Assembly: GCF_028369295.1 (NCBI RefSeq)
Contig: NZ_JAQMYP010000024.1
Location: forward strand, 62,001-126,000
Source of the DNA: Streptomyces sp. HD
Lineage (GTDB): Bacteria; Actinomycetota; Actinomycetes; Streptomycetales; Streptomycetaceae
Direction: 5' to 3'
DNA: 64,000 nt
The position numbers were made by a program, and so were the translations under genes. Of the stretch, positions 56,957 through 64,000 are shown piece after piece. The notes beneath the pieces were generated by a model. The model saw only the letters and a list, made by a program, of their open reading frames with translations, did not search any database and was not told the DNA's origin. Each line of letters begins with the position of its first letter. Within the stretch, counting starts at the first letter, position 1.

Positions 56957-58876
56957 TTGCGAGGATCCGTCACCGCCATGGCCGCCGCGACACTGCTGGT
57001 CCCGTTGCTCGGCGCGGCCCCGTCCAACGCCCGGGACACGGGGGACCGTCTCCAGTCGGCCTTCGCGTCCGCCGCCGCCGAGTACCACGTGCCGCAGAGT
57101 GTCCTGCTCGGCGTCTCCTATCTGCAGTCCCGCTGGGACGCGCACGGCGGGGCGCCCAGCGTGACCGGCGGCTACGGCCCGATGCACCTGACCGACGCGC
57201 GCACCGCGCTCACCGAGCAGGCCCCGCACCACAGCGAGGGCTCGGAGGACCCGCGCGGCGACAGCGCCCGCCCACCACTGCATCCGAAGGCGACGCCGCC
57301 GAAGAACTCCGAGCTGCCGGCCCGCCTCAGGACGCTGCCCAAGGCGGCCGAACTGACCGGACTGAGCGCGGATCGGCTGCGCAAGGACCCGGCCGCCAAC
57401 GTGGCCGGCGGCGCCGCCCTGCTCGCGGCCCAGCAGAAGGCCCTCGGCCGACCGCTGAGCTCCGATCCGGCGGACTGGTACGGCGCGGTGGCCCGCTTCT
57501 CCGGCGCCGACGACACCGCGACGGCGGCGGCGTACGCGAACGACGTCTACGCCGTGCTGCGCACCGGCCACAAGCGCCGTACGGACGCGGGCCAACTGGT
57601 CGCCCTGGCCGCGCAGCCGCGCCTCTCCCCCGACACCGGGCAGTTGCGGCGGGCGGGACTGCGCACGCTGGAGACCGGTGAGACCGAGTGCCCGCCGACG
57701 GTGTCCTGCGAGTGGGTCCCGGCACCGTACGAGCAGTTCGGTGAGGGCGACTACGGCAACCACGACCTGGGGAACCGTCCGGCGTCGCAGAACATCCGGT
57801 ACATCGTCATCCATGACACGGAGGGCACCTGGGACGGCGTCCTCAAGATGGTGCAGGACCCGACCTATGTGTCGTGGCAGTACTCGCTGCGCTCCACCGA
57901 CGGCCACATCGCCCAGCACGTGAAGGCCAAGGACGTGGCCTGGCACGCGGGCAACTGGTACATCAACGCCAAGTCGATCGGCCTGGAGCACGAGGGCTTC
58001 CTGGCACGGCCGGACGCCTGGTACACGGAGGCGATGTACCGGTCATCGGCCCGGCTGGTGACGTATCTCGCCGCCAAGTACGGCATCCCGCTGGACCGGC
58101 AGCACATCCTCGGCCACGACACCGTGCCGGGCGGGACCTCCTCGGCGGTGCGCGGCATGCACACCGACCCGGGCCCGTACTGGGACTGGCGGCACTACTT
58201 CGAACTGCTCGGCCGCCCCATCGTGCCCACCGCCGGCCCGTACGGCGGCCTGGTGACGATCCGCCCCGACTACGCCACCAACCGGCCCGAGTACACGGGC
58301 TGTGTCACCGCGGGCGAGCCCTGCGCCGACCACGGTTCGAGCGCGGTACGGCTGTACTCCGGGCCCGGCGAGTCGTATTCCCTGATCAAGGACATCGGTC
58401 TGGGCACGACCCCGAGCAAGGGCGTGAACGACCTGTCCTCGCGGGTCTCGACCGGTCAGCAGTACGCGGTCGCCGGCCGGGAGGGCGAGTGGACGGCGAT
58501 CTGGTACCTGGGCCAGAAGGCGTGGTTCAAGAACCCGCGGAAGGGCCCGACCGCGGTGAGCGCGGCCGGGCCGGTGGTGACGCCGAAGGACGGCGTGACC
58601 AGTGTGCCGGTGTACGGGCGCGCCTATCCCGAGGCCTCCGCCTATCCGGCGGACGTGCCCGCCCAGGAGGTGTCGCCGCTGCCGTACACGCTGCCGGCGG
58701 GGCAGCAGTACGCGCTGGGCGACAGTGTGTCTGGCCAGTACTACTACGCGGTGTCGTTCGACGATGCCTCTCACCGAGTCGTGATCGGCAAGGACCAGTA
58801 CTACGAGATCCAGTTCGGTCACCGGGTGGCGTTCGTGCGGGCGGAGGATGTGCAGGTGGTGCCGTCGGGTTGGTGA
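56957..58876 (+). CDS. Secreted N-acetylmuramoyl-L-alanine amidase with transglycosylase-like head
   Basis: 639 residues from TTG 56957, five bases after AGGAGG. A signal peptide ends near residue 24 (LLGAAPSNARD). Residues about 30-180 look like a lytic-transglycosylase fold (VPQSVLLGVSYLQSRWDAHG, TGGYGPMHLTDA), but the usual catalytic ESxW reads QSRW. Residues about 275-420 are an Ami2 zinc amidase: YIVIHDTEGTWDG, DVAWHAGNWYINAKSIGLEH and ILGHDTVPGGTSSAVRG. The last 200 residues are SH3-like (RLYSGPGESYSLIKDIG, VPVYGRAYPEASAYPAD). It should cut stem peptides from peptidoglycan outside the cell. Confidence 0.9.
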   Translation: MRGSVTAMAAATLLVPLLGAAPSNARDTGDRLQSAFASAAAEYHVPQSVLLGVSYLQSRWDAHGGAPSVTGGYGPMHLTDARTALTEQAPHHSEGSEDPRGDSARPPLHPKATPPKNSELPARLRTLPKAAELTGLSADRLRKDPAANVAGGAALLAAQQKALGRPLSSDPADWYGAVARFSGADDTATAAAYANDVYAVLRTGHKRRTDAGQLVALAAQPRLSPDTGQLRRAGLRTLETGETECPPTVSCEWVPAPYEQFGEGDYGNHDLGNRPASQNIRYIVIHDTEGTWDGVLKMVQDPTYVSWQYSLRSTDGHIAQHVKAKDVAWHAGNWYINAKSIGLEHEGFLARPDAWYTEAMYRSSARLVTYLAAKYGIPLDRQHILGHDTVPGGTSSAVRGMHTDPGPYWDWRHYFELLGRPIVPTAGPYGGLVTIRPDYATNRPEYTGCVTAGEPCADHGSSAVRLYSGPGESYSLIKDIGLGTTPSKGVNDLSSRVSTGQQYAVAGREGEWTAIWYLGQKAWFKNPRKGPTAVSAAGPVVTPKDGVTSVPVYGRAYPEASAYPADVPAQEVSPLPYTLPAGQQYALGDSVSGQYYYAVSFDDASHRVVIGKDQYYEIQFGHRVAFVRAEDVQVVPSGW

Positions 58877-58889
58877 CGGCAGGTCCGCG

Positions 58890-61286
58890 TCAGTCCTCCC
58901 GTTCCCAGGTGTGGCGCCGCCCGGCGACCGCTCTGAAGGTGAGATCCCCGTCCTTGAACAGGTCGCTGCGGACGGTGAGTTGACGCGTGCGGGACGCCTT
59001 GAGGGTGATGCGGGTGGCCCGGCCGTGGGCCCACTCGATGTCGAGGGTGGCACCGCCGCGGGCGCGCAGTCCGCGCACCGAGCCGGCCGGCCAGGCGGCG
59101 GGCAGGGCGGGCAGCACCTCGATGACGTCGTGCTGGCTCTGCAGGAGCATCTCCACGACGCCGGAGGTGGCGCCGAAGTTGCCGTCGATCTGGAACGGCG
59201 GGTGGGTGTCCCAGAGGTTGGGCAGGGTGGAGGACCTGAGCTGCTCGCGGAGCATCTTGTGGGCGTGGTCGCCGTCGCGCAGCCGGGCCCAGAAGTTGAT
59301 CTTCCAGGCCTTGGACCAGCCGGTGCCGCCGTCGCCGCGTGCGGTCAGGGAGACCTTGGCGGCCTCCGCCCACTTGCTGCCGGGTTCGATCTGTCGTCCG
59401 GGGTGGAGAGCGAACAGGTGGGAGACGTGGCGGTGGGTGTCGGCGGGGTCGTCCAAGTCCTCCTTCCACTCCTGGAGTTGGCCCCAGGATCCGATGCGCA
59501 GCCCGGGGTCGAGCCGGTTCAGCGCCTCCTCCACGCGGCGGCGGAAGTCGGGTGTGTCGCCCAGGATCCGGGCCGCTTCGAGGGTGCTGGTGAACAGGTC
59601 GTGGACGATCTGCTGGGACATGGCGGCGCCGGCCGTGAAGTCGCCGTGCTCGGGTGAGTAGCTGGGGGTGACGACCAGGGTGCTGTCGCGTGGGTCGGTG
59701 CGCAGGTTGTCGAGCCAGAACTCGGCGGCCTCCTTCATCGCCGGGTACGCGGTGCTGCGCAGGTAGTCGGTGGAGCCGTTGAACCGGTAGTGCTCGTACA
59801 TCTGCTGGGTGAGCCAGGCCGCCGCCTCGGGGAACCAGAACGCGGTCGCCCAGTCGTGCACGCCGGTGAACCCGTACGGGTTGGTCTCGTTGTGCACGAC
59901 CCAGCCGCGCGAGCCGAACATCTCCTGTGCGGTGCGGCGCCCGGGTGCGCGCAGTGCCTGGACGAAGCGGTCGTACGGCGCTGTCGTCTCGGCGAGGTTC
60001 GCGGCCTCGGCGGGCCAGTAGTTCATCTGGATGTTGATGTTGGTGTGGTAGTCCGCCGACCACGGAGGCGAGGTGCTGTTGTTCCAGACGCCCTGGAGGT
60101 TGGCGGGCAGCGAGCCGGGGCGTGAGGAGGCGATGAGCAGGTAGCGGCCGTACTGGAAGTAGAGGGCTTCCAGGGCACGGTCCGCCGCACTCGTACCGCC
60201 GGTGTAGGAGGAGAGCAGCCGGTCCGTGGGTACGTCCGCCGGGAGTGACTGCCCGATGTCCAGGCCGAGTCGGCCGAACAGGGCACGGTGGTCGCGCAGG
60301 TGGCGGGCGAGCAGTGTCTCGTAGCGGTCGCCCGCCCGCTGTACGGCACGGGTGACGGCGGTGTGCGGGTCGGGGCCGCGGTAGTCGGGGTGGGTGTCGG
60401 CGTAGTCGGTGCCCGCGGCGAGCACGAACCAGGCGCTGTCGGCCCCGGTCACGGTGACGGTCCCGTCGGCTTGGGAGGTCACGGTGCCGCCCTGGGCGCG
60501 GACCCGGACCTGTGCCTCGAAACGCAGCCCGTTGTCGGCGAGCGCGCCCCGCACGGTCAGGGTGCCGTCGGCCGCGGTGGCGGTGAAGTCGGCGCGGGGC
60601 GAGGTGTGGCGCAGGGTGAAGGTGACGCTGCCGGGGCGGTCGGCGTGGAGTCGGCCCACGATCACGCCGTCGGGGTGGGAGGCGAAGAAGTCCCTTTGGT
60701 GGCGGACGCCTTGGTGGGTGTAGGAGACCGAGGCGACGGCTGCGTCGAGGTCGAGCGCGCGACGGTAGTCGTCCGGTGTCGTGGTCGGTGCGCCGGGCAG
60801 GTCGAGGTGGAGGTCGCCGAAGGTCTGGTGGGAGCCGTAGCCGGTCCGTGGCTGGCCGAGCCGGTCGGCCACGGACTCGGGGGCGAGCTTGGTGCGCGCG
60901 TCGAGGTCGTCCTGGACCGCGGTGATCGCGCCGGGGCGGGGCTCGCGCCAGTTGCCGTGGTCGTAGCCCTGCGCGGAGCCGGGCCCGCCGGTCCAGAGGG
61001 TCTTCTCGTTGAACTGCAGCCGTTCGGAGGCGAGGGTGCCGAACACCATGGCACCGAGCGCGCCGCTGCCGATGGGCAGGGCCTCGCGTTCCCAGTCGGC
61101 GGCCGGGGCGGCGTACCAGAGCACCGACGGCCCCGTGGACACGTCGGCCGACACATCGGAGGAATCATCGGCGACGGCTTCTGCGATACCCGCCCCAAGG
61201 GCCAGCCCGCCGGGTCCTCCGACCGCCCCTCCGACCGCTGCCTTTAACGTATTTCTTCGGGTGATCCCCTGAGACTCATACGACAT
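58890..61286 (-). CDS. Exported glycoside hydrolase family 95 (alpha-L-fucosidase type), TTA codon in signal
   Basis: 798 residues from ATG 61286. The N-terminus is a twin-arginine signal (GITRRNTLKAAVGGAVGG). The Leu at codon 14 is TTA (61245-61247), placing the gene under bldA control. The body follows GH95: WYAAPAADWEREALPIGSGA, NEKTLWTGGPGSAQGYDHGN, LQGVWNNSTSPPWSADYHTN and NMNYWPAEAANLAETTAP-like IQMNYWPAEAANLAE, then DTHPPFQIDGNFGATSGVVE. GH95 enzymes remove terminal alpha-1,2-L-fucose or L-galactose by inversion. Its product would act outside the cell on plant or host glycans. It converges on the amidase gene. Confidence 0.93.
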   Translation of the reverse strand: MSYESQGITRRNTLKAAVGGAVGGPGGLALGAGIAEAVADDSSDVSADVSTGPSVLWYAAPAADWEREALPIGSGALGAMVFGTLASERLQFNEKTLWTGGPGSAQGYDHGNWREPRPGAITAVQDDLDARTKLAPESVADRLGQPRTGYGSHQTFGDLHLDLPGAPTTTPDDYRRALDLDAAVASVSYTHQGVRHQRDFFASHPDGVIVGRLHADRPGSVTFTLRHTSPRADFTATAADGTLTVRGALADNGLRFEAQVRVRAQGGTVTSQADGTVTVTGADSAWFVLAAGTDYADTHPDYRGPDPHTAVTRAVQRAGDRYETLLARHLRDHRALFGRLGLDIGQSLPADVPTDRLLSSYTGGTSAADRALEALYFQYGRYLLIASSRPGSLPANLQGVWNNSTSPPWSADYHTNINIQMNYWPAEAANLAETTAPYDRFVQALRAPGRRTAQEMFGSRGWVVHNETNPYGFTGVHDWATAFWFPEAAAWLTQQMYEHYRFNGSTDYLRSTAYPAMKEAAEFWLDNLRTDPRDSTLVVTPSYSPEHGDFTAGAAMSQQIVHDLFTSTLEAARILGDTPDFRRRVEEALNRLDPGLRIGSWGQLQEWKEDLDDPADTHRHVSHLFALHPGRQIEPGSKWAEAAKVSLTARGDGGTGWSKAWKINFWARLRDGDHAHKMLREQLRSSTLPNLWDTHPPFQIDGNFGATSGVVEMLLQSQHDVIEVLPALPAAWPAGSVRGLRARGGATLDIEWAHGRATRITLKASRTRQLTVRSDLFKDGDLTFRAVAGRRHTWERED

Positions 61287-61344
61287 GACCCCTCACGCTA
61301 GAGATCCGATGACTCTGCGGCAAGGGTCATGACAACACAAACAA

Positions 61345-61364
61345 GGCCCCGATCAATCGGGGCC
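61345..61364 (-). terminator. 8-bp hairpin after the 61.4-61.9 kb gene
   Basis: GGCCCCGA (61345-61352), loop TCAA, TCGGGGCC (61357-61364): a perfect stem 29 bp past the stop of the hypothetical gene and upstream of the fucosidase start. Confidence 0.65.
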
Positions 61365-61393
61365 ATGACTGTCCGGGGGGGGTGACCGGCGGT

Positions 61394-61891
61394 TCAGCCC
61401 TGCTGGAAGAGCTCCGCGGGCAGCGGCTTCAACAGGGCGTACAGGTCGTCGGTGATGGGGCGGTCCCAGGCGGCGATGGTGACCAGGACGTTGTCGCTGC
61501 GGTCGAACTGCACGCAGGAGATCCGGCTCTCGGAGAGCTTCAGACGGCGCACGATCAGGAGGTTGTCGCCCTGCATCACCGGCACGTCCTCGCTGCCGAC
61601 GACGGTGATCTCCTCGTCGTTCTCCAGGGCCAGCAGCAGCTGCGCGACCTCGAACGGGATCTCGCCCTCGGTGACCTCGCGGGCCGGCGAGCCCTCCGGG
61701 AGGTTGCCGATGATCATCGCGGGGCCGCGGCCGCCGAAGAGGTCGTAACGCAGGAAGACACCCTGACAGCTGCCGTCCGGGGCGGGCAGCAGCCCGGCGC
61801 CCAGATTGCCCGGCCAGTCGCCCGGGTCCATGGCCAGTACGTCGAAGTCGGGCCCGGCGGGCGTGGCACTGCGGCGGCGGAGGAACGACAT
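61394..61891 (-). CDS. Conserved-looking protein of unknown function, 165 residues
   Basis: It starts at ATG 61891 (MSFLRRRSATPAGPDFDVLA). The sequence is soluble, acidic and mixed alpha/beta: GSCQGVFLRYDLFGGRGPAM, IPFEVAQLLLALENDEEITV, MQGDNLLIVRRLKLSESRIS and ISCVQFDRSDNVLVTIAAWD. I do not recognise a named domain. Steady codon bias and a terminator just downstream support a real gene. It is divergent from the phosphotransferase at 62063 across 171 bp. No function is proposed. Confidence 0.78.
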   Translation of the reverse strand: MSFLRRRSATPAGPDFDVLAMDPGDWPGNLGAGLLPAPDGSCQGVFLRYDLFGGRGPAMIIGNLPEGSPAREVTEGEIPFEVAQLLLALENDEEITVVGSEDVPVMQGDNLLIVRRLKLSESRISCVQFDRSDNVLVTIAAWDRPITDDLYALLKPLPAELFQQG

Positions 61892-62062
61892 GTCGCCATG
61901 GTACGTGGCCGAACCTGCTCCGTGACGTGCGGGCAGAGGTTCGGGCGTTGCTCCCCCACCGCTCCCGCACCCGTGGGCGCGGGGTCGCGGCTGCCCTGCC
62001 GCGCGGCCGGACGCCACGCAAATCCGTTGCCGCCCGGCAGGGGGCGCCCTACGGTCGCGATC

Positions 62063-62986
62063 ATGCTGCCTCCGGTGGAAACGGACGAGGAATGGGACGC
62101 GGTCGTCCCCGACGAAACCGTCATGCGGCCCGGCGCGGAGGACCTGTGTGCCCGCCTCGGCCTGGCCGGAACCCCGCTGATCCGTTTCCCCGACGGGTCG
62201 CAGCCGGTGTACGCCGTGGGCGACGAACACGTCCTCAAGCTGTTCCCCGGCGCGGCCGCCCGGGACGGCGAGGCCGAGGGCCGGGTCCTGTCCCATCTCC
62301 AGGGGCTCCTGCCGGTACCGACGCCGCAGGTGCACGACGCGGGCGGGTACGAGAACGGCTGGCGGTACGTACTGATGTCACGCCTGCACGGCGAGAACCT
62401 GGCCGGCGTCTGGAACCGCGTTCCGCGTGCCGACCGCGAGCGCCTGGTGGCCGAGATCGGTGAGGCCCTCGCCGTGCTCCACACGGTCGATCCCGGGCCA
62501 CTCGAAGACGTCCTCGGGCCCGGGGACTGGGGCGCGTTCGTGGACCGGCAGCGTGCCGGGGCCGTGGAGCGGCAGCGTGGACGCGGGCTGTCGGCCGAGT
62601 GGCTGGAGCAGATCCCCGAGTTCCTCGGCTCGGTCCCGCTGCCGCGCACTCCACGGCGTTCCTTGCTGCACACCGAGGTCATGCGGCAGCACTTCCTAGT
62701 CGATCCCGACGGCTGGCGGCTGACCGGCCTCTACGACTTCGAGCCGGCCATGATCGGGGACCGGGCCTACGACTTCGTCGGCGTGGGCGTGTTCGTCACG
62801 CGGGGCGACCCGTGGCTGCTGGCCCGCCTCGCCAACGCGTACGGCACCGTCTTCGACCCGGACGAGCTGCTGGCGTACACCCTGCTGCACGTGTACAGCA
62901 ACCTGCCTTGGTATCTACGGGAGTTGGGCGCCCCGGCCGACGGCACCCTGCCGTCGCTGGCCCGGGCCTGGTTCGGCATCGAGTGA
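62063..62986 (+). CDS. Aminoglycoside phosphotransferase-like kinase with altered catalytic loop
   Basis: 307 residues from ATG 62063. TACGGT ends seven bases upstream, so the message may be leaderless. The fold resembles hygromycin B kinase-like APHs: PVYAVGDEHVLKLFPGAAAR (ATP-site Lys), YVLMSRLHGENLAGVWNRVP, and DFEPAMIGDRAYDF for metal binding. The catalytic loop, usually HxDxxxxN, reads LLHTEVMRQHFLV, with Glu in place of Asp and no downstream Asn at the normal spacing (His there). Activity may be changed or lost. Substrate unknown. Confidence 0.86.
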   Translation: MLPPVETDEEWDAVVPDETVMRPGAEDLCARLGLAGTPLIRFPDGSQPVYAVGDEHVLKLFPGAAARDGEAEGRVLSHLQGLLPVPTPQVHDAGGYENGWRYVLMSRLHGENLAGVWNRVPRADRERLVAEIGEALAVLHTVDPGPLEDVLGPGDWGAFVDRQRAGAVERQRGRGLSAEWLEQIPEFLGSVPLPRTPRRSLLHTEVMRQHFLVDPDGWRLTGLYDFEPAMIGDRAYDFVGVGVFVTRGDPWLLARLANAYGTVFDPDELLAYTLLHVYSNLPWYLRELGAPADGTLPSLARAWFGIE

Positions 62987-63025
62987 CCGGGCCGGGGCAC
63001 CCGACCGCGCGGCGGGCCGGGCCGC

Positions 63026-63931
63026 TCATCCCTCGGGCCGTGCGGGCGGCACCACAGCGATCGGGCTCGGGGCGTGCAACAGGACCGCGTGGGTGACCGA
63101 GCCCATCATGCGGGCGGGGGCCAGCAGGCGTCGCCGGTGCCGGCCCACGACGACGAGGTCCGCGTCCCTGGAGGCCGCCACGAGGTGACCCGCCGCGTCG
63201 CCCGGGGCCACGTACGGCTCGGCGTGGACGTCCGGGTGGCGTCCGCGGTGCGGGGCGAGGAAGCCCTCGGCGAGGGTGCGGGTCGCGGCCTCGACGGCGT
63301 CCTGATCCTCGGACGGCTGCATGACCTGCGCGGTCACCGCCGTCCAGAGGTGCAGGGGCCATGCGTAGGCGGCGACGACCTGGAGGCGGGCGCCGCGCAG
63401 GGCGGCCTCCGCGAAGGCGAAGGACAGCGCGGCCTCGTCGGGGCTGTCGACCTGAAGGCCGACGACGACCCGCGGCCCCGGCTCGACGGGCATCCCCTCG
63501 TGGACCGGGCGCCCCGGCTTGGGCACCACGACGACCGGGCACTCGGCGTCGCGTGCGGCGGCCATGCCGTTGGAGCCGAGCAGCAGTCCGCTGAAGCCGC
63601 CCCGGCCGCGACTGCCCAGGACCAGCAGTCCGGCGGTGGAGCTCAGTTCCGGCAGCACCGCACCGGGCACCCCCTCCAGCGCGAGGTACTCCATGACGGG
63701 CCGCTCGATGCGGCCCTCCAGATAGCGGCGTACCCGGTCGAGCACCGGATCGTCGTCCGGTGTGGGCTGCCCGGCGGGCAGGACCTCGGGCCCGGCCCAG
63801 GATGCGTACTGCTGCACGTGGACCACCCGCAGGGGCGCCTCGCGCACCAGCGCGGTGTCGAAGGCCCAGTCCAGCGCGACGAGGCTGTCGTCCGAACCGT
63901 CGACCGCCGCGATGACCGGCAGGGTGCTCAT
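63026..63931 (-). CDS. Universal stress protein with two USP domains
   Basis: 301 residues from ATG 63931. Domain 1 (about 1-140) begins PVIAAVDGSDDSLVALDWAF and has the ATP-binding loop VLGSRGRGGFSGLLLGSNG. Domain 2 (about 155-300) begins RVVVGLQVDSPDEAALSFAF and ends GRHRRRLLAPARMMGSVTHA with a less regular loop, so it may bind nucleotide weakly. Tandem USPs of this size are common in Streptomyces and often respond to hypoxia or stasis. The neighbour beyond the window edge is unknown. Confidence 0.93.
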   Translation of the reverse strand: MSTLPVIAAVDGSDDSLVALDWAFDTALVREAPLRVVHVQQYASWAGPEVLPAGQPTPDDDPVLDRVRRYLEGRIERPVMEYLALEGVPGAVLPELSSTAGLLVLGSRGRGGFSGLLLGSNGMAAARDAECPVVVVPKPGRPVHEGMPVEPGPRVVVGLQVDSPDEAALSFAFAEAALRGARLQVVAAYAWPLHLWTAVTAQVMQPSEDQDAVEAATRTLAEGFLAPHRGRHPDVHAEPYVAPGDAAGHLVAASRDADLVVVGRHRRRLLAPARMMGSVTHAVLLHAPSPIAVVPPARPEG

Positions 63932-63982
63932 GGGTTCCTCACCTCCGGAATACGACCTTCCCGATCCCGGGGCCAGCCTGGC

Positions 63983-64000
63983 TCAGGCGTCGCCCTCAGG
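63983..64000 (-). CDS. Possible C-terminal end of a gene running off the right edge
   Basis: On the minus strand the last bases read ...PEGDA followed by TGA at 63985-63983. The codon usage fits coding sequence and the 51-bp spacing to the USP start is normal for an operon. Only six codons are visible, so this is weak and no function can be given. Confidence 0.3.
   Translation of the reverse strand, partial: PEGDA

Noticed and set aside
1..64000. CRISPR arrays, tRNA or rRNA genes, phage or integrative-element genes
   Set aside because: No repeat-spacer pattern, cloverleaf, integrase or structural phage gene was seen on either strand.

Overview
The window is about 72% GC with strong G/C third-position bias, GTG and TTG starts, and AGGAGG-type ribosome binding sites. 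Together with a chaplin, an SsgA-like protein, an NsdA-like regulator, the ClpP3/ClpP4/PopR set, a family 2B encapsulin and rare TTA codons, this points to a Streptomyces chromosome. I see no rRNA, tRNA, CRISPR array, prophage or intact transposase. One short non-autonomous transposon-like element is present.

Layout. 0-6 kb: a cut-off VOC protein, a zinc alcohol dehydrogenase, a 238-bp inverted-repeat element, then a tight 2-methylisoborneol-type operon (encapsulin shell EshA, C11-terpene synthase, geranyl diphosphate C-methyltransferase) closed by a 16-bp hairpin. 6-11 kb: SGNH lipoprotein, VOC protein, epoxide hydrolase, then clpP3-clpP4 facing popR, with an exact TCTGCC-N3-GGCAGA site upstream of clpP3. 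10.6-18.4 kb: an RsbW-like kinase, a DUF6777-type protein, a streptophobe-type membrane protein, and a Ser/Thr kinase / SH3-like / double-FHA ABC transporter set resembling mycobacterial PknF-Rv1747. 18.4-27 kb: ordinary metabolic genes, a decayed gene remnant, and a GH19 chitinase with two DasR-type sites in its promoter.

27-34 kb: a GntR-regulated operon made of a ferredoxin, a sulfonate-type ABC importer and an AprA-like flavoprotein carrying C-terminal HEAT repeats. 34-41 kb: an ECF sigma/YciI pair, an SPW membrane protein, an ArsR-SRPBCC fusion with a perfect palindrome in its promoter, a duplicated-domain secreted protein, and small enzymes. 41.5-46.7 kb: a giant open frame joining a membrane region, PAS, GGDEF and EAL domains to an alpha-oxoamine-synthase-like PLP enzyme, followed at once by a methyltransferase. 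This is the most unusual locus here.

46.7-64 kb: a GNAT protein, a two-domain chaplin with a sortase motif and a BldN-like promoter, a secreted peptidase, a baeRF3-type protein, an SsgA-like protein, a PAS-PP2C phosphatase, an NsdA-like regulator facing a TTA-containing phosphotransferase, a secreted amidase, a GH95 fucosidase with TTA in its signal peptide, a second phosphotransferase, and a double universal stress protein. Several of these genes (EshA/2-MIB, chaplin, SsgA-like, NsdA-like, TTA genes, DasR-controlled chitinase) are linked to development in Streptomyces. All functions are inferred from the sequence as read by eye; no searches were run.
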